The position numbers and the translations under genes were made by a program. Below, piece by piece: positions 51,389 through 60,251 of a stretch of DNA of 64,000 bases (positions are counted from its first letter, which is position 1; each line of letters begins with the position of its first letter). This DNA is from Bordetella parapertussis. Its GTDB lineage: Bacteria; Bacteroidota; Bacteroidia; Chitinophagales; Chitinophagaceae. Below the pieces are notes generated by a model. It was not told the DNA's origin, ran no database searches, and saw only the letters and a list, made by a program, of their open reading frames with translations. Location: the NCBI GenBank assembly GCA_943331005.2, contig CALQJX020000006.1, positions 89,702 through 153,701 on the forward strand, read 5' to 3'.

Positions 51389-53074
51389 ATGGCGGAAAAC
51401 AAATTCAATACTCTTGGGAAACTGCTGGCAATCCTGCAGTTTCAGAAAAAGGAAATATCCTCGATATACTTCTTTGCAGTATTTGCCGGACTGGTGCAAC
51501 TGGCTGTGCCGCTGGGCATACAGTCTATCATCAGCTTTGTACTAGGTGGATCCATTTCCACTTCACTGGTACTACTCATCGTATTTGTGATACTGAGTGT
51601 GTTCTTTGCCGGACTGATACAGATAAATCAGATGAAGATAACCGAACGTATACAGCAACAGTTGTTTACCCGCTATTCTTTTCAGTATGCACACACACTG
51701 CCACGGCTGAATATGCAGGAGGTGAACAACTATTACTTGCCGGAGTTCACAAACAGGTTCTTTGATACTATATCGCTGCAGAAAAGCATCTCCAAACTAT
51801 TGCTGGATATTCCGGGTGCCAGCATACAGATCCTCTTCGGCCTGATACTGCTTTCGTTCTACCATCCGGTGTTTATCTTCTTCGGCATATTGCTGCTCTT
51901 CAGCCTGTTTGTTATCCTGCGTTATACCGGCAACAAGGGTATGCGCACCAGCATAGAAGTAAGCGACTACAAATACAAGGTGGCCGGCTATCTGCAGGAA
52001 ATAGCCAGAACCATATTCTCCTATAAGTTCGGGCGAAGCAACACCATGCACATCAGCAAGACAGATGAGTATGTGACCGGTTACCTTACTGCAAGGTCAT
52101 CTCACTTCAAAGTGCTGCTTTTCCAGTACTGGACACTCATCACCTTTAAGGTCATCATTATTGCTGCTATGCTGATAGTAGGCTCTATACTGCTGGTAGA
52201 CCAGGAATTGAATATTGGTCAGTTCATAGCAGCAGAAATGGTAGTGATGCTGATCATTGAATCTGTAGAAAAACTGATCGTGAATCTGGACAAAGTATAT
52301 GACGTACTGACATCGGTAGAGAAGATCAACAAACTGCTGGACAAGCCTAAAGAAAAAAGTGGAAATGTAGTGATGAATAAGGAGACTAAAGGACTTTCTA
52401 TTGCTGTAAAAGATCTTTCATTTGCCTATGATTCTGGTGCAGTTGTGCTGAAGGATATAAACATGAATGTAAGCAGTGGAGAAAAAGTAACGATATGCGG
52501 CATGAACGGATCGGGCAAATCGAGCCTGCTGAAAGTACTGGCAGGCATATATCCCGACTTTACCGGAAATCTGGTGATCAATGAGATACCCCTTCATAAC
52601 TACGACATAAACAGCATAAGAGCCAATACCGGTGTTGTATTTCACACACAGGATATTATTGAGGCTACCATTCAGGAAAACATATGCATGGGCGACGATA
52701 GGATAACTATAGACAAACTGAATGAACTGGCTGCAATAACCGGTCTGAAAGAGTTCATACAATCTACCAAAGACGGTTACCAGCACATGCTGAACCCATC
52801 GGGTCATCACCTGCCGGCAAAGACCATAAAAAAACTATTGCTGATGCGGGCACTGGCGCACCAACCCTCTCTGCTGCTGCTGGAAGACCCATGGCTGGGA
52901 CTGGAAAAAGAATACGCTGACAAGATACAGGCCTACATTCTGAACACCCTGAAAGACACAACAGTAATAACAGTGACCAACGATGAGGTATTTGCAGATA
53001 AATGCGACAAGACCATAGTAATGCACAAGGGAACTATTGTGAGCACAAACACCAACAACCATGCAGGAAATTAA
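51389..53074 (+). CDS. ABC exporter with divergent ATPase domain (fused membrane and ATP-binding parts)
   Basis: 561 residues: an exporter membrane domain with about six helices (residues 20-300), then an ATP-binding domain. Walker A is intact (CGMNGSGKSS). The other motifs are unusual. The LSGGQ signature is replaced by LPAKTIKKLLLM. Walker B reads LLLLEDPW, with the acidic pair in reversed order. The H-loop His is absent (TVTNDEVFA). The adapter and outer-membrane genes that follow overlap or nearly overlap, so this is the inner-membrane part of a type I-like tripartite exporter. No C39 peptidase domain is present. Cargo is unknown. Confidence 0.88.
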   Translation: MAENKFNTLGKLLAILQFQKKEISSIYFFAVFAGLVQLAVPLGIQSIISFVLGGSISTSLVLLIVFVILSVFFAGLIQINQMKITERIQQQLFTRYSFQYAHTLPRLNMQEVNNYYLPEFTNRFFDTISLQKSISKLLLDIPGASIQILFGLILLSFYHPVFIFFGILLLFSLFVILRYTGNKGMRTSIEVSDYKYKVAGYLQEIARTIFSYKFGRSNTMHISKTDEYVTGYLTARSSHFKVLLFQYWTLITFKVIIIAAMLIVGSILLVDQELNIGQFIAAEMVVMLIIESVEKLIVNLDKVYDVLTSVEKINKLLDKPKEKSGNVVMNKETKGLSIAVKDLSFAYDSGAVVLKDINMNVSSGEKVTICGMNGSGKSSLLKVLAGIYPDFTGNLVINEIPLHNYDINSIRANTGVVFHTQDIIEATIQENICMGDDRITIDKLNELAAITGLKEFIQSTKDGYQHMLNPSGHHLPAKTIKKLLLMRALAHQPSLLLLEDPWLGLEKEYADKIQAYILNTLKDTTVITVTNDEVFADKCDKTIVMHKGTIVSTNTNNHAGN

Positions 53075-54371
53075 AAAACAACTAAATAAGGAGGATCTGC
53101 AGATAGAACTGACTGCCATGAATACCCTATACATGGAAGGCCAAAAGAGCAATGTGCGTAAATGGCTAGGAGGTACATTGGCCTTTTGCATCATAGTGCT
53201 TTTTCTTCCATGGACGCAGAACATAAGGACCAGAGGTAGCGTAACAACGCTGAGACAGGAACACAGGCCACAGCAACTGAACTCTATAATAGGCGGACGG
53301 ATAGTGAAGTGGTATGTAAAGGAAGGGGACTACGTGAAAAAAGGCGATACCGTGGCGCAGCTGGCCGAGATAAAAGATAGTTATCTGGACCCGAAACTGC
53401 TGGAGCGAGTAAAAGAGCAGGTCACAGCAAAACAGTCTGGCATAACATTCTACAACAACAAACTGAACGCCATAGATGCACAGATACAGGCAATGGAACG
53501 CACACTGAGCCTGAAGACAAAACAGTTGTCGCTAAAAGTGATAAGCGACAGCATGGAAGCTGCTGCTGCAGGCAACGACTTTAGAATAGCGGAAGAACAG
53601 CTACGCAGGCAACGGATAATGAAGGATAGCGGACTGGTATCTACCCTGCAACTGGAACAACGCATACAGGCCGTGCAGAACACAATGGCTAAGAAGATAG
53701 GTGCGGAAACAAAATTCCTGAATACCAAAACAGACCTTATACAGGCACAACAGGAGTTTCTGGAAAAACTGGCAAAAGCAAGTGGCGAAAAAGCAAGTGC
53801 CAGCAGCGACATGGCAACTGCAGAAGGAGAGGTAGCCAAACTGACCAATCAGTATGCAAACTATGCTATACGCAACGGTATGTATTTTCTGCTGGCACCG
53901 CAGGACGGACAGGTGACTCAGGCAGCGAAATCGGGCATCAATGAGATATTAAAAGAAGGGGACAAGATTGCAGAGATCATACCGACTCAGGTGGAGCATG
54001 CTGTGGAAATGTTTGTGAAGCCGGTAGACCTGCCATTGTTATCTTTAGGACAAACAGTAAGATTCCTGTTCGATGGGTATCCTGCCATCGTATTCAGTGG
54101 TTGGCCCAAAGCCTACTATGGCACCTTCAGTGGCAAGATAGTAGCAATTGAAAGCTCGGTGAGCGATAATGGAAAGTTCAGGATACTGGTAGCTGAAGAT
54201 CCGGCTACGAAGGCCTGGCCTGAAACACTGAAAATGGGTACCGGAGCCAATGGTATAGCACTGCTGAAAAATGTATCGATCTGGTATGAACTATGGAGGA
54301 ATGTAAATGGATTCCCTCCCGATTATTATGTTGCACAAACGAAAGGATATGACAAGAAAGATAAAAAGTAA
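53061..54371 (+). CDS. HlyD-family periplasmic adapter
   Basis: 436 residues joining the ABC exporter to the outer-membrane channel. One N-terminal membrane helix (LGGTLAFCIIVLFLPW) is followed by a lipoyl half-motif (GGRIVKWYVKEGDYVKKGD), a long coiled-coil hairpin (about residues 110-270), the second lipoyl half (LLAPQDGQVTQAAKSG) and a beta-barrel domain. It overlaps the upstream gene by 14 bases, which indicates translational coupling. Confidence 0.92.
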   Translation: MQEIKKQLNKEDLQIELTAMNTLYMEGQKSNVRKWLGGTLAFCIIVLFLPWTQNIRTRGSVTTLRQEHRPQQLNSIIGGRIVKWYVKEGDYVKKGDTVAQLAEIKDSYLDPKLLERVKEQVTAKQSGITFYNNKLNAIDAQIQAMERTLSLKTKQLSLKVISDSMEAAAAGNDFRIAEEQLRRQRIMKDSGLVSTLQLEQRIQAVQNTMAKKIGAETKFLNTKTDLIQAQQEFLEKLAKASGEKASASSDMATAEGEVAKLTNQYANYAIRNGMYFLLAPQDGQVTQAAKSGINEILKEGDKIAEIIPTQVEHAVEMFVKPVDLPLLSLGQTVRFLFDGYPAIVFSGWPKAYYGTFSGKIVAIESSVSDNGKFRILVAEDPATKAWPETLKMGTGANGIALLKNVSIWYELWRNVNGFPPDYYVAQTKGYDKKDKK

Positions 54372-55755
54372 TCTGCTGCTGCTGTTGCTGGTACTGCAGG
54401 GCTTTGCTTCATTTGCAGACACCGCTCATATCTTATCTAAAGACGCATACCTGAGTATTGTAAGGGCCTACCACCCGGTAGTGAAGCAGGCCGACATACA
54501 AGTGGGAAAAGCTAATGCAGAGATAATGAGATCGAGAGGTGCTTTTGATCCTAAAATAAGCACCGGTGCCGACAGGAAGATCTTCAACAACAAACTGTAT
54601 TATAGCTACTTCAGTCCGGAATTAACTATACCTACCTGGTATGGTGTAGAATTTAAGGCAGGAGTAGAAGACATACAGGGCGACAGACTAAACCCGGAAG
54701 TAACACAAGGCAAGGTGAGCTATGCCGGTGTAAAGGTACCTGTAACCAGCCTGCTTTACGACAAAAGAAGAGCCACCCTGCAACAGGCAAAACTTTTCAG
54801 AGAGGTAAGTGAGGCAGAAAGAAAACTCTCTGTAAACAATCTGCTGTATGATGCAGTAGGCGCTTACTGGAACTGGGTAAAGGAATACAGATCTTACAGA
54901 GCTGTAGCCGCACTGGTAACAGCCAACGAAGAGCGCATGAAGTACCTGAGGGTGGAGTCGGAGCAGGGTGCACGTGCCACTATAGATACGGTGGAAGGTG
55001 ATGCACAGTATCAGGTGATATTGCAGCAACAGAACAATGCCCTGATCGCTTATATCAATGCCGGACTGGAACTATCGAACTACTTATGGCTGGAGAATGG
55101 CAGCCCTGCAATGTGGCAGGAAAGTATAGCACCGGACAGTGCCGCACTGGAGGCGATACCAGACATGACCCTGATACCTGATATTGGTAAAATAACTGCC
55201 ACTATAGAAGAACATCCGAAGCTGCGCTCTATAAATACCAAGATAGACATACTGGAGATAGACCGTAAACTTAAAAGTCAGGAACTGCTGCCTAAACTGA
55301 ATGTAAATGCCAGCATGTTATCTAACGGCTATGGCCTGCCGGAAACAGTGAACAGTACTTTCCTCAGCAATAACAATAAGCTGGGCGTAGAGTTTGGCGT
55401 ACCCCTGTTTCAGCGTGAGGCAAGAGGAAACCTGAGAACCACAAAGCTGAAAATAGAAGAGACGAACTACGAGAAGAACCAGCTGCAATGGCAACTGGAG
55501 AATAAGGTAAGAAGCTACTACAACGAATTTGTGTCTTTACAGGAACAGATCAACAATTACCAGCGGGCAGTAAATGCCTATCAGACCTTACTGCGTGGCG
55601 AATCGCTGAGATTCAGAACCGGAGAAAGCACACTATTCATACTGAACAGCAGGGAGATAAAAGCACTGGAGGCTACACAGAAAATTATAGAGCTAAAGGC
55701 CAAGTATCAGAAAGCCTATGCAGGTATATTCTATGCAGCCGGTATGCTGGAATAA
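54349..55755 (+). CDS. TolC-family outer-membrane channel
   Basis: 468 residues that form the trimeric exit duct of the exporter. The signal peptide (MTRKIKSNLLLLLLVLQGFASFA) begins at 54349, behind GAAAGGAT. The frame also opens at 54307, but that start would precede the signal peptide with 14 unneeded residues. Two internal repeats of long helices and strands, as in TolC, are visible (around AYHPVVKQADIQVGKANAEI and EHPKLRSINTKIDILEIDRK). Its end touches the tetR stop codon with no gap. Confidence 0.92.
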   Translation: MTRKIKSNLLLLLLVLQGFASFADTAHILSKDAYLSIVRAYHPVVKQADIQVGKANAEIMRSRGAFDPKISTGADRKIFNNKLYYSYFSPELTIPTWYGVEFKAGVEDIQGDRLNPEVTQGKVSYAGVKVPVTSLLYDKRRATLQQAKLFREVSEAERKLSVNNLLYDAVGAYWNWVKEYRSYRAVAALVTANEERMKYLRVESEQGARATIDTVEGDAQYQVILQQQNNALIAYINAGLELSNYLWLENGSPAMWQESIAPDSAALEAIPDMTLIPDIGKITATIEEHPKLRSINTKIDILEIDRKLKSQELLPKLNVNASMLSNGYGLPETVNSTFLSNNNKLGVEFGVPLFQREARGNLRTTKLKIEETNYEKNQLQWQLENKVRSYYNEFVSLQEQINNYQRAVNAYQTLLRGESLRFRTGESTLFILNSREIKALEATQKIIELKAKYQKAYAGIFYAAGMLE

Positions 55756-56442
55756 TTATTTGCGCTTAGGGGCATCCAGCGCGCTGTAAACCAGATGTGC
55801 CAGATATTTGGAGAGCTGCAATCCATTTTTTACACCGCCAAAATCTGTGAGGCGGGGCAGATGATCTTTAAAGTACATCTGATGATGGGCTGTTTCTATA
55901 AGTGTACTGGCCAAAGAATGGGGATATTGATAAGCTGATCTGTACTCCAGAAAAATCTCGGAAACCCTGTGACAGAGATCTTTATATGGTTTAAAGATGA
56001 GCGACTTATTGTCTTCCGCAACATGCTTGGTAAGATAGGCTTTATTGCCCTCGGCAATAACTATGTTGTGCAACACTGCTCTGTCTATATGCTCCAAAGC
56101 CAGCGGATCTTTCTCCTGAAGTATAAGTAAATTGATGATCGTATCGATCTTGATCTTGGGGTCCTTTACATTATTGGTATGAAAGATCACCTGATACTCC
56201 ATCCACGTCCAGAACCATGCGGTAATATAAGTAAGCAGTTTGTGCTTGTTCTCGAAATACCTGTAAATACTGGCTTCTGTGGTACCTATCTTAATAGAGA
56301 GTTTCTTGAAAGTAAAGTCATCGAAACCTAACTCATTAATTAGCTCTATACCATTACGAATGATATTCTTACCCAGCTCTGACGACTCTGGATCACGCAG
56401 GAAAAGGGCTGCGTTCATTTGTATCTGTAACTGAAGTTTCAT
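55756..56442 (-). CDS. TetR/AcrR-family regulator
   Basis: 228 residues. The N-terminal helix-turn-helix reads FTFKKLSIKIGTTEASIYRYFENKHKLL (long motif, residues about 38-66), the typical TetR layout. The C-terminal ligand domain is not assignable. It is convergent with the exporter operon and divergent from purK. The perfect inverted repeat at 56517-56533 and its relative at 51326 suggest it represses the exporter and possibly its own gene (inference). ATG at 56442 fits a -7 box at 56460-56467. Confidence 0.88.
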   Translation of the reverse strand: MKLQLQIQMNAALFLRDPESSELGKNIIRNGIELINELGFDDFTFKKLSIKIGTTEASIYRYFENKHKLLTYITAWFWTWMEYQVIFHTNNVKDPKIKIDTIINLLILQEKDPLALEHIDRAVLHNIVIAEGNKAYLTKHVAEDNKSLIFKPYKDLCHRVSEIFLEYRSAYQYPHSLASTLIETAHHQMYFKDHLPRLTDFGGVKNGLQLSKYLAHLVYSALDAPKRK

Positions 56443-56459
56443 TGCAATAACTTAGTAAG

Positions 56460-56486
56460 CAAAGATAGTATTTATAATTGCAGCAA
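56460..56486 (-). promoter_or_regulatory. tetR promoter
   Basis: On the minus strand TTG (56484-56486), 16 bases, TATCTTTG (56460-56467). The spacing is slightly short for the consensus. The leader would be about 12 bases. Confidence 0.55.
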
Positions 56487-56516
56487 CACCATAAATATTA
56501 ATTATACTACCCATCA

Positions 56517-56533
56517 TAATAGTGTTACTATTA
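56517..56533. promoter_or_regulatory. Perfect 17-bp inverted repeat, probable TetR operator
   Basis: TAATAGT-GTT-ACTATTA lies between the divergent tetR and purK genes. It is 16 bases upstream of the purK -7 box and so covers its -33 region, the same arrangement as at 51326. Confidence 0.7.
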
Positions 56534-56549
56534 TTTCGAATAGTTTAAT

Positions 56550-56557
56550 TACTTTTG
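56550..56557 (+). promoter_or_regulatory. purK -7 promoter element
   Basis: TACTTTTG, a consensus -7 box, 19 bases before the purK ATG. No TTG at -33; the operator-like repeat sits there. Confidence 0.62.
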
Positions 56558-56576
56558 CCACACAAACGATCTCATC

Positions 56577-57701
56577 ATGTTATTCAACAAAAAAGTGGGC
56601 ATACTTGGAGGCGGCCAGCTTGGTGCCATGCTCATAAGATCTGCAATAGACTTTGGTCTGGATGTAGCCGTTATGGACAGCGATACAAAAGCACCTGCAG
56701 CGCGATACACCAATGCTTTCTTCGCGGGCGATACAACATCGTATGAGGCTGTAATGGCCTTCGGAAAAGACCTGGACATAATAACCATAGAAAAGGAACA
56801 TGTAAATACAAAAGCACTGAGAGCACTGCAGCAGCAAGGCAAAGCGATCTATCCTTCTCCGGAAACGATAGAGATCATACAGGATAAATATCTGCAGAAA
56901 CAGTTCATGGCTGGTTGTGGCATACCGGTAGTGCCGGGTGTGGCTATTCTGAACAGAAAAGATCTGGAGGAACATATTGCCAGGTTCCCGGCCTGTCTGA
57001 AGAAATGCAGGAGCGGCTATGACGGCAAGGGGGTGATGGTATTGCATACAGTAGCTGATATACAAAACGCATTCGATGAGGCATGTGTACTGGAAGACCT
57101 CATTGATATACAGTATGAGCTTTCTGTAATAGTGAGCAGGAACAAGACAGGGGCAATAGCATGCTATGAACCTGTAAAAATGGTCTTTAAAGAAGGTCAG
57201 TATATACTGGACTATCAGGTATGCCCGGCAGATATAAGCGAGGAAGAAGCTACAGCAGCCTGCAACATAGCAAAGAAAATAGCAGCACAACTGGAGCTTA
57301 CCGGTATACTGGCAGTAGAAATGTTTGTAACAAAAGAGGGACAGCTAGTGGTTAACGAACTGGCACCAAGACCACACAACAGCGGCCACCACACCATAGA
57401 AACCTGTCCGACATCTCAGTACGAGCAGCTGATACGCACCATTCTGGATCTGGCTCCGGGCGAAACCGCCACTACCAGAAGTTCAGTAATGATAAACCTG
57501 CTGGAGCAGACATCGCTGAATGAGACAGAAGTGGAGCAACAGCTGAAAAGCCTGATGAGTATACCCGGCACACACCTGCACTGGTATGGCAAGAAAGAAC
57601 GGAGAGAGGGCAGAAAATCGGGACACATAACCATTACAGAAGAAAAGATAGAAACTGCGCTTTCTACAGCAGATAACGTAAGAAAAATTCTAAAGAACTG
57701 A
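56577..57701 (+). CDS. purK: N5-carboxyaminoimidazole ribonucleotide synthase
   Basis: PurK uses ATP and bicarbonate to make N5-CAIR from AIR in purine synthesis. The ATP-grasp protein of 374 residues starts with [15 protein letters not shown] (nucleotide-fold domain). [16 protein letters not shown] is the glycine-rich ATP loop, and [15 protein letters not shown] is the diagnostic late motif. purE follows after one base and a bicarbonate transporter after another, so the operon covers both use and supply of bicarbonate. Confidence 0.95.
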   Translation: MLFNKKVGILGGGQLGAMLIRSAIDFGLDVAVMDSDTKAPAARYTNAFFAGDTTSYEAVMAFGKDLDIITIEKEHVNTKALRALQQQGKAIYPSPETIEIIQDKYLQKQFMAGCGIPVVPGVAILNRKDLEEHIARFPACLKKCRSGYDGKGVMVLHTVADIQNAFDEACVLEDLIDIQYELSVIVSRNKTGAIACYEPVKMVFKEGQYILDYQVCPADISEEEATAACNIAKKIAAQLELTGILAVEMFVTKEGQLVVNELAPRPHNSGHHTIETCPTSQYEQLIRTILDLAPGETATTRSSVMINLLEQTSLNETEVEQQLKSLMSIPGTHLHWYGKKERREGRKSGHITITEEKIETALSTADNVRKILKN

Positions 57702-57702
57702 T

Positions 57703-58200
57703 ATGAAACAACCAATAGTAGGTATAATAATGGGCAGCAACTCTGACCTGAGTATTATGCAGAAAGCAGCCAACATTCTCACAGAGTTCGGTGTGGAAAA
57801 TGAAATAAAAGTAGTTTCTGCACACCGCAGTCCGGAGGCTATGTTTGAGTATGCAACAACCGCCGAAAGCAGAGGACTGAAAGTGATCATAGCCGGCGCA
57901 GGCGGTGCTGCACATCTGCCGGGCATGATCGCATCGCTCACTACCCTTCCTGTGATAGGTGTGCCTGTAAAATCATCGAACTCGCTGGATGGATGGGATT
58001 CGCTGCTATCTATTGTGCAAATGCCCAACGACATACCGGTAGCTACTGTAGCTGTGAACGGTGCACACAATGCAGGTATACTGGCAGCCGAAATACTTGC
58101 AGTAGCAGACAACACCCTGAAAGGAAAACTAAAGGAACTGAAAGAAAAGAACAGGAATAAAGTAGCTCAGCAGAACGAGGAAATGGAAACAGGCCACTAA
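57703..58200 (+). CDS. purE: N5-CAIR mutase
   Basis: PurE (class I) shifts the carboxyl group of N5-CAIR to C4 to give [16 protein letters not shown] and [14 protein letters not shown] are the substrate loops, with the catalytic His in [18 protein letters not shown] is conserved throughout the family. 165 residues, with a charged C-terminal tail of about 20 residues. One base separates it from purK and from the next gene, so translation is coupled. Confidence 0.96.
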   Translation: MKQPIVGIIMGSNSDLSIMQKAANILTEFGVENEIKVVSAHRSPEAMFEYATTAESRGLKVIIAGAGGAAHLPGMIASLTTLPVIGVPVKSSNSLDGWDSLLSIVQMPNDIPVATVAVNGAHNAGILAAEILAVADNTLKGKLKELKEKNRNKVAQQNEEMETGH

Positions 58201-58201
58201 G

Positions 58202-59152
58202 ATGAACTACGATATAATCATCAATAATATTACCAATCCTACCCTGCTCTTCTTTCTGCTGGGTATCGTTGCTACTATAGTAAAGAGTGATCTGGAGATA
58301 CCTGCCTCCACGTCCCGGTTCATATCGTTGTATCTGTTGTTCTCCATAGGCTTCAAAGGCGGGCAGGAGTTGGCGCATAGCGGGCTGAATAAAGAAATAC
58401 TGACCACACTGCTGCTCTGCATAGCACTTGCCGGTCTTGTACCGCTATATACCTTCTTTATACTGAAAAGCAGACTCTCTGTAGAGAATGCAGGCGCCAT
58501 AGCAGCTACCTACGGATCTGTAAGTGCAGTAACATTTGTTACGGCAACACTATTTCTGGATGTAGTAAAGGTACCCTTTGGCGGACATATGGTGGCAGCA
58601 ATGGCACTTATGGAAGCGCCTGCCATCATTATAGGCATGATGCTGATGCGCAGGTACAGCACTGAAACATCGCAAACAAGCGTGAGCGGGCTGATCAAAG
58701 AATCGCTGACCAACGGTTCTGTACTTATGATATGCGGAAGCCTGGTCATCGGTATCATTTCCGATACCAAGGGCGCAGAAGGTATCAAGCCATTCACCAC
58801 AGATATCTTCAAGGGATTCCTTGCCATCTTCCTGCTGGAAATGGGTATGGTGGCAGCCAAACGCTTTGCTGCATTCAGGAATTATGGCCTGTTTGTGAGC
58901 CTCTTTGCAATTGTAGTACCCATTATCAACGGTCTACTCGCCATATTCATTACCCAATACTTCGAGATAAGTGCCGGCAACAGACTACTGGTAGCCATAC
59001 TGGCATCCAGTGCTTCTTACATAGCAGTACCAGCAGCAATGCGACAGATAGCCCCAAAGGCAGATCCCGGTTTGTATATACCCATGGCACTGGGGGTAAC
59101 CTTCCCTTTCAATATAACATTGGGCATGCCACTCTACTGGATGCTGATATAA
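58202..59152 (+). CDS. SbtA-like sodium-dependent bicarbonate transporter
   Basis: A 316-residue membrane protein with about ten helices, matching the Sbt_1 (formerly DUF897) family of the cyanobacterial SbtA bicarbonate importer. Matching segments include LLFSIGFKGGQELAHSG, AATYGSVSAVTFVTAT and ASSASYIAVPAAMRQIAPKA. The one-base spacing behind purK-purE suggests that it feeds bicarbonate to PurK (inference). Its PII-like partner SbtB is not next to it. No experimental substrate is implied by the sequence alone. Confidence 0.88.
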   Translation: MNYDIIINNITNPTLLFFLLGIVATIVKSDLEIPASTSRFISLYLLFSIGFKGGQELAHSGLNKEILTTLLLCIALAGLVPLYTFFILKSRLSVENAGAIAATYGSVSAVTFVTATLFLDVVKVPFGGHMVAAMALMEAPAIIIGMMLMRRYSTETSQTSVSGLIKESLTNGSVLMICGSLVIGIISDTKGAEGIKPFTTDIFKGFLAIFLLEMGMVAAKRFAAFRNYGLFVSLFAIVVPIINGLLAIFITQYFEISAGNRLLVAILASSASYIAVPAAMRQIAPKADPGLYIPMALGVTFPFNITLGMPLYWMLI

Positions 59153-59222
59153 TGGAGTGGCAGCTAGGCAGTATATCAGCAATATCAATTATGCCATAAT
59201 AGCGAAACAGCGGACATTTCAC

Positions 59223-59230
59223 TAAATTTG
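59223..59230 (+). promoter_or_regulatory. -7 promoter element of the pirin gene
   Basis: TAAATTTG, a consensus -7 box 25 bases before the ATG at 59256. No TTG at the usual distance. Confidence 0.5.
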
Positions 59231-59255
59231 AAATCAGCGAAAAGAAGCAACTGTT

Positions 59256-60233
59256 ATGGAAAGAAAAGAATTCCTGAAAAGAGGCGTACTGGCAACAGCG
59301 CTCACCTATCTCCAATCGGCATTCAGCACACCTGCAAAGGCTGCCGCCAGGCTATCTGCTGCAAGGTACAGAGGTGTGGAAGGTGTTTTGTCGCCTACTA
59401 ATACCCATATGGTGGGTAATGGTTTTAAGGTGATGAACTACTTTCCTAACGGCAGGGGATTTGAGGAACGTATGAGCCCATTTTTCCTGCTCGACTTCAA
59501 TGCGGAAGTACATTATCCGCCTTCAGAAATTTCGCGCGGCGTGGGTGTGCACCCGCACAGAGGTATAGAGACCATCACCTTTGCCTACAAGGGCTCTGTA
59601 GAGCACCACGACAGCAAGGGCAATCATGGCATCATCAATCCGGGCGACATTCAATGGATGACGGCAGGAGGAGGCGTACTGCACAAAGAATATCACGAAC
59701 AGACCTATACTAAATCGGGTGGTGCTTTCGAGATGTTGCAACTTTGGATCAATCTGCCTAAGCAACACAAAATGGCTCCGGCAAAATACCAGAGCATAGT
59801 ACATACAGAAAAGCCCAAAATAGCGCTACCAAAGAACATGGGTACTATCTATGTAGTAGCAGGCGAATATCAGGGCGTGAAGGGCGTAGCCAGCACCTTC
59901 TCTCCGGTAAATATGTATGATATTCACTTCAATGCCGGTGCCGACTTTACGTTCACGCTGCCGGCAAACTACAATACAGGCATATTATTGGTAGATGGTA
60001 ACATTACAGTAAACGAACATGCCGTAACAGAGAACCACTATGTGCAGCTGAAGAATGAAGCCGGCGATATACATATAAAAGCCAGCAAAAAGGGCATATT
60101 ACTGGTGCTGAGCGGCGAACCGCTGAATGAACCATATGTGAGCTATGGGCCATTTGTAATGAATACAGAAGAAGAGATACACCAGGCCATTGCAGACTAT
60201 AATGCCGGCAAATTCGGGTTTCTGAAGGATTGA
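59256..60233 (+). CDS. Pirin-family protein with an export signal
   Basis: A 325-residue bicupin. The pirin metal site is seen as H99-P-H101-RGIET and GVLHKEYHE (H143, E145), as in human pirin and quercetinase-like YhhW. The N-terminus MERKEFLKRGVLATALTYLQ resembles a Tat signal (RKEFLK in place of RRxFLK) followed by a hydrophobic stretch and an AKAAA cleavage-like site. Pirins are normally cytosolic, so an exported one is unusual. If it is Tat-exported, it would fold with its metal in the cytoplasm first. Confidence 0.87.
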   Translation: MERKEFLKRGVLATALTYLQSAFSTPAKAAARLSAARYRGVEGVLSPTNTHMVGNGFKVMNYFPNGRGFEERMSPFFLLDFNAEVHYPPSEISRGVGVHPHRGIETITFAYKGSVEHHDSKGNHGIINPGDIQWMTAGGGVLHKEYHEQTYTKSGGAFEMLQLWINLPKQHKMAPAKYQSIVHTEKPKIALPKNMGTIYVVAGEYQGVKGVASTFSPVNMYDIHFNAGADFTFTLPANYNTGILLVDGNITVNEHAVTENHYVQLKNEAGDIHIKASKKGILLVLSGEPLNEPYVSYGPFVMNTEEEIHQAIADYNAGKFGFLKD

Positions 60234-60251
60234 TAGGATACAGACAGGCAA

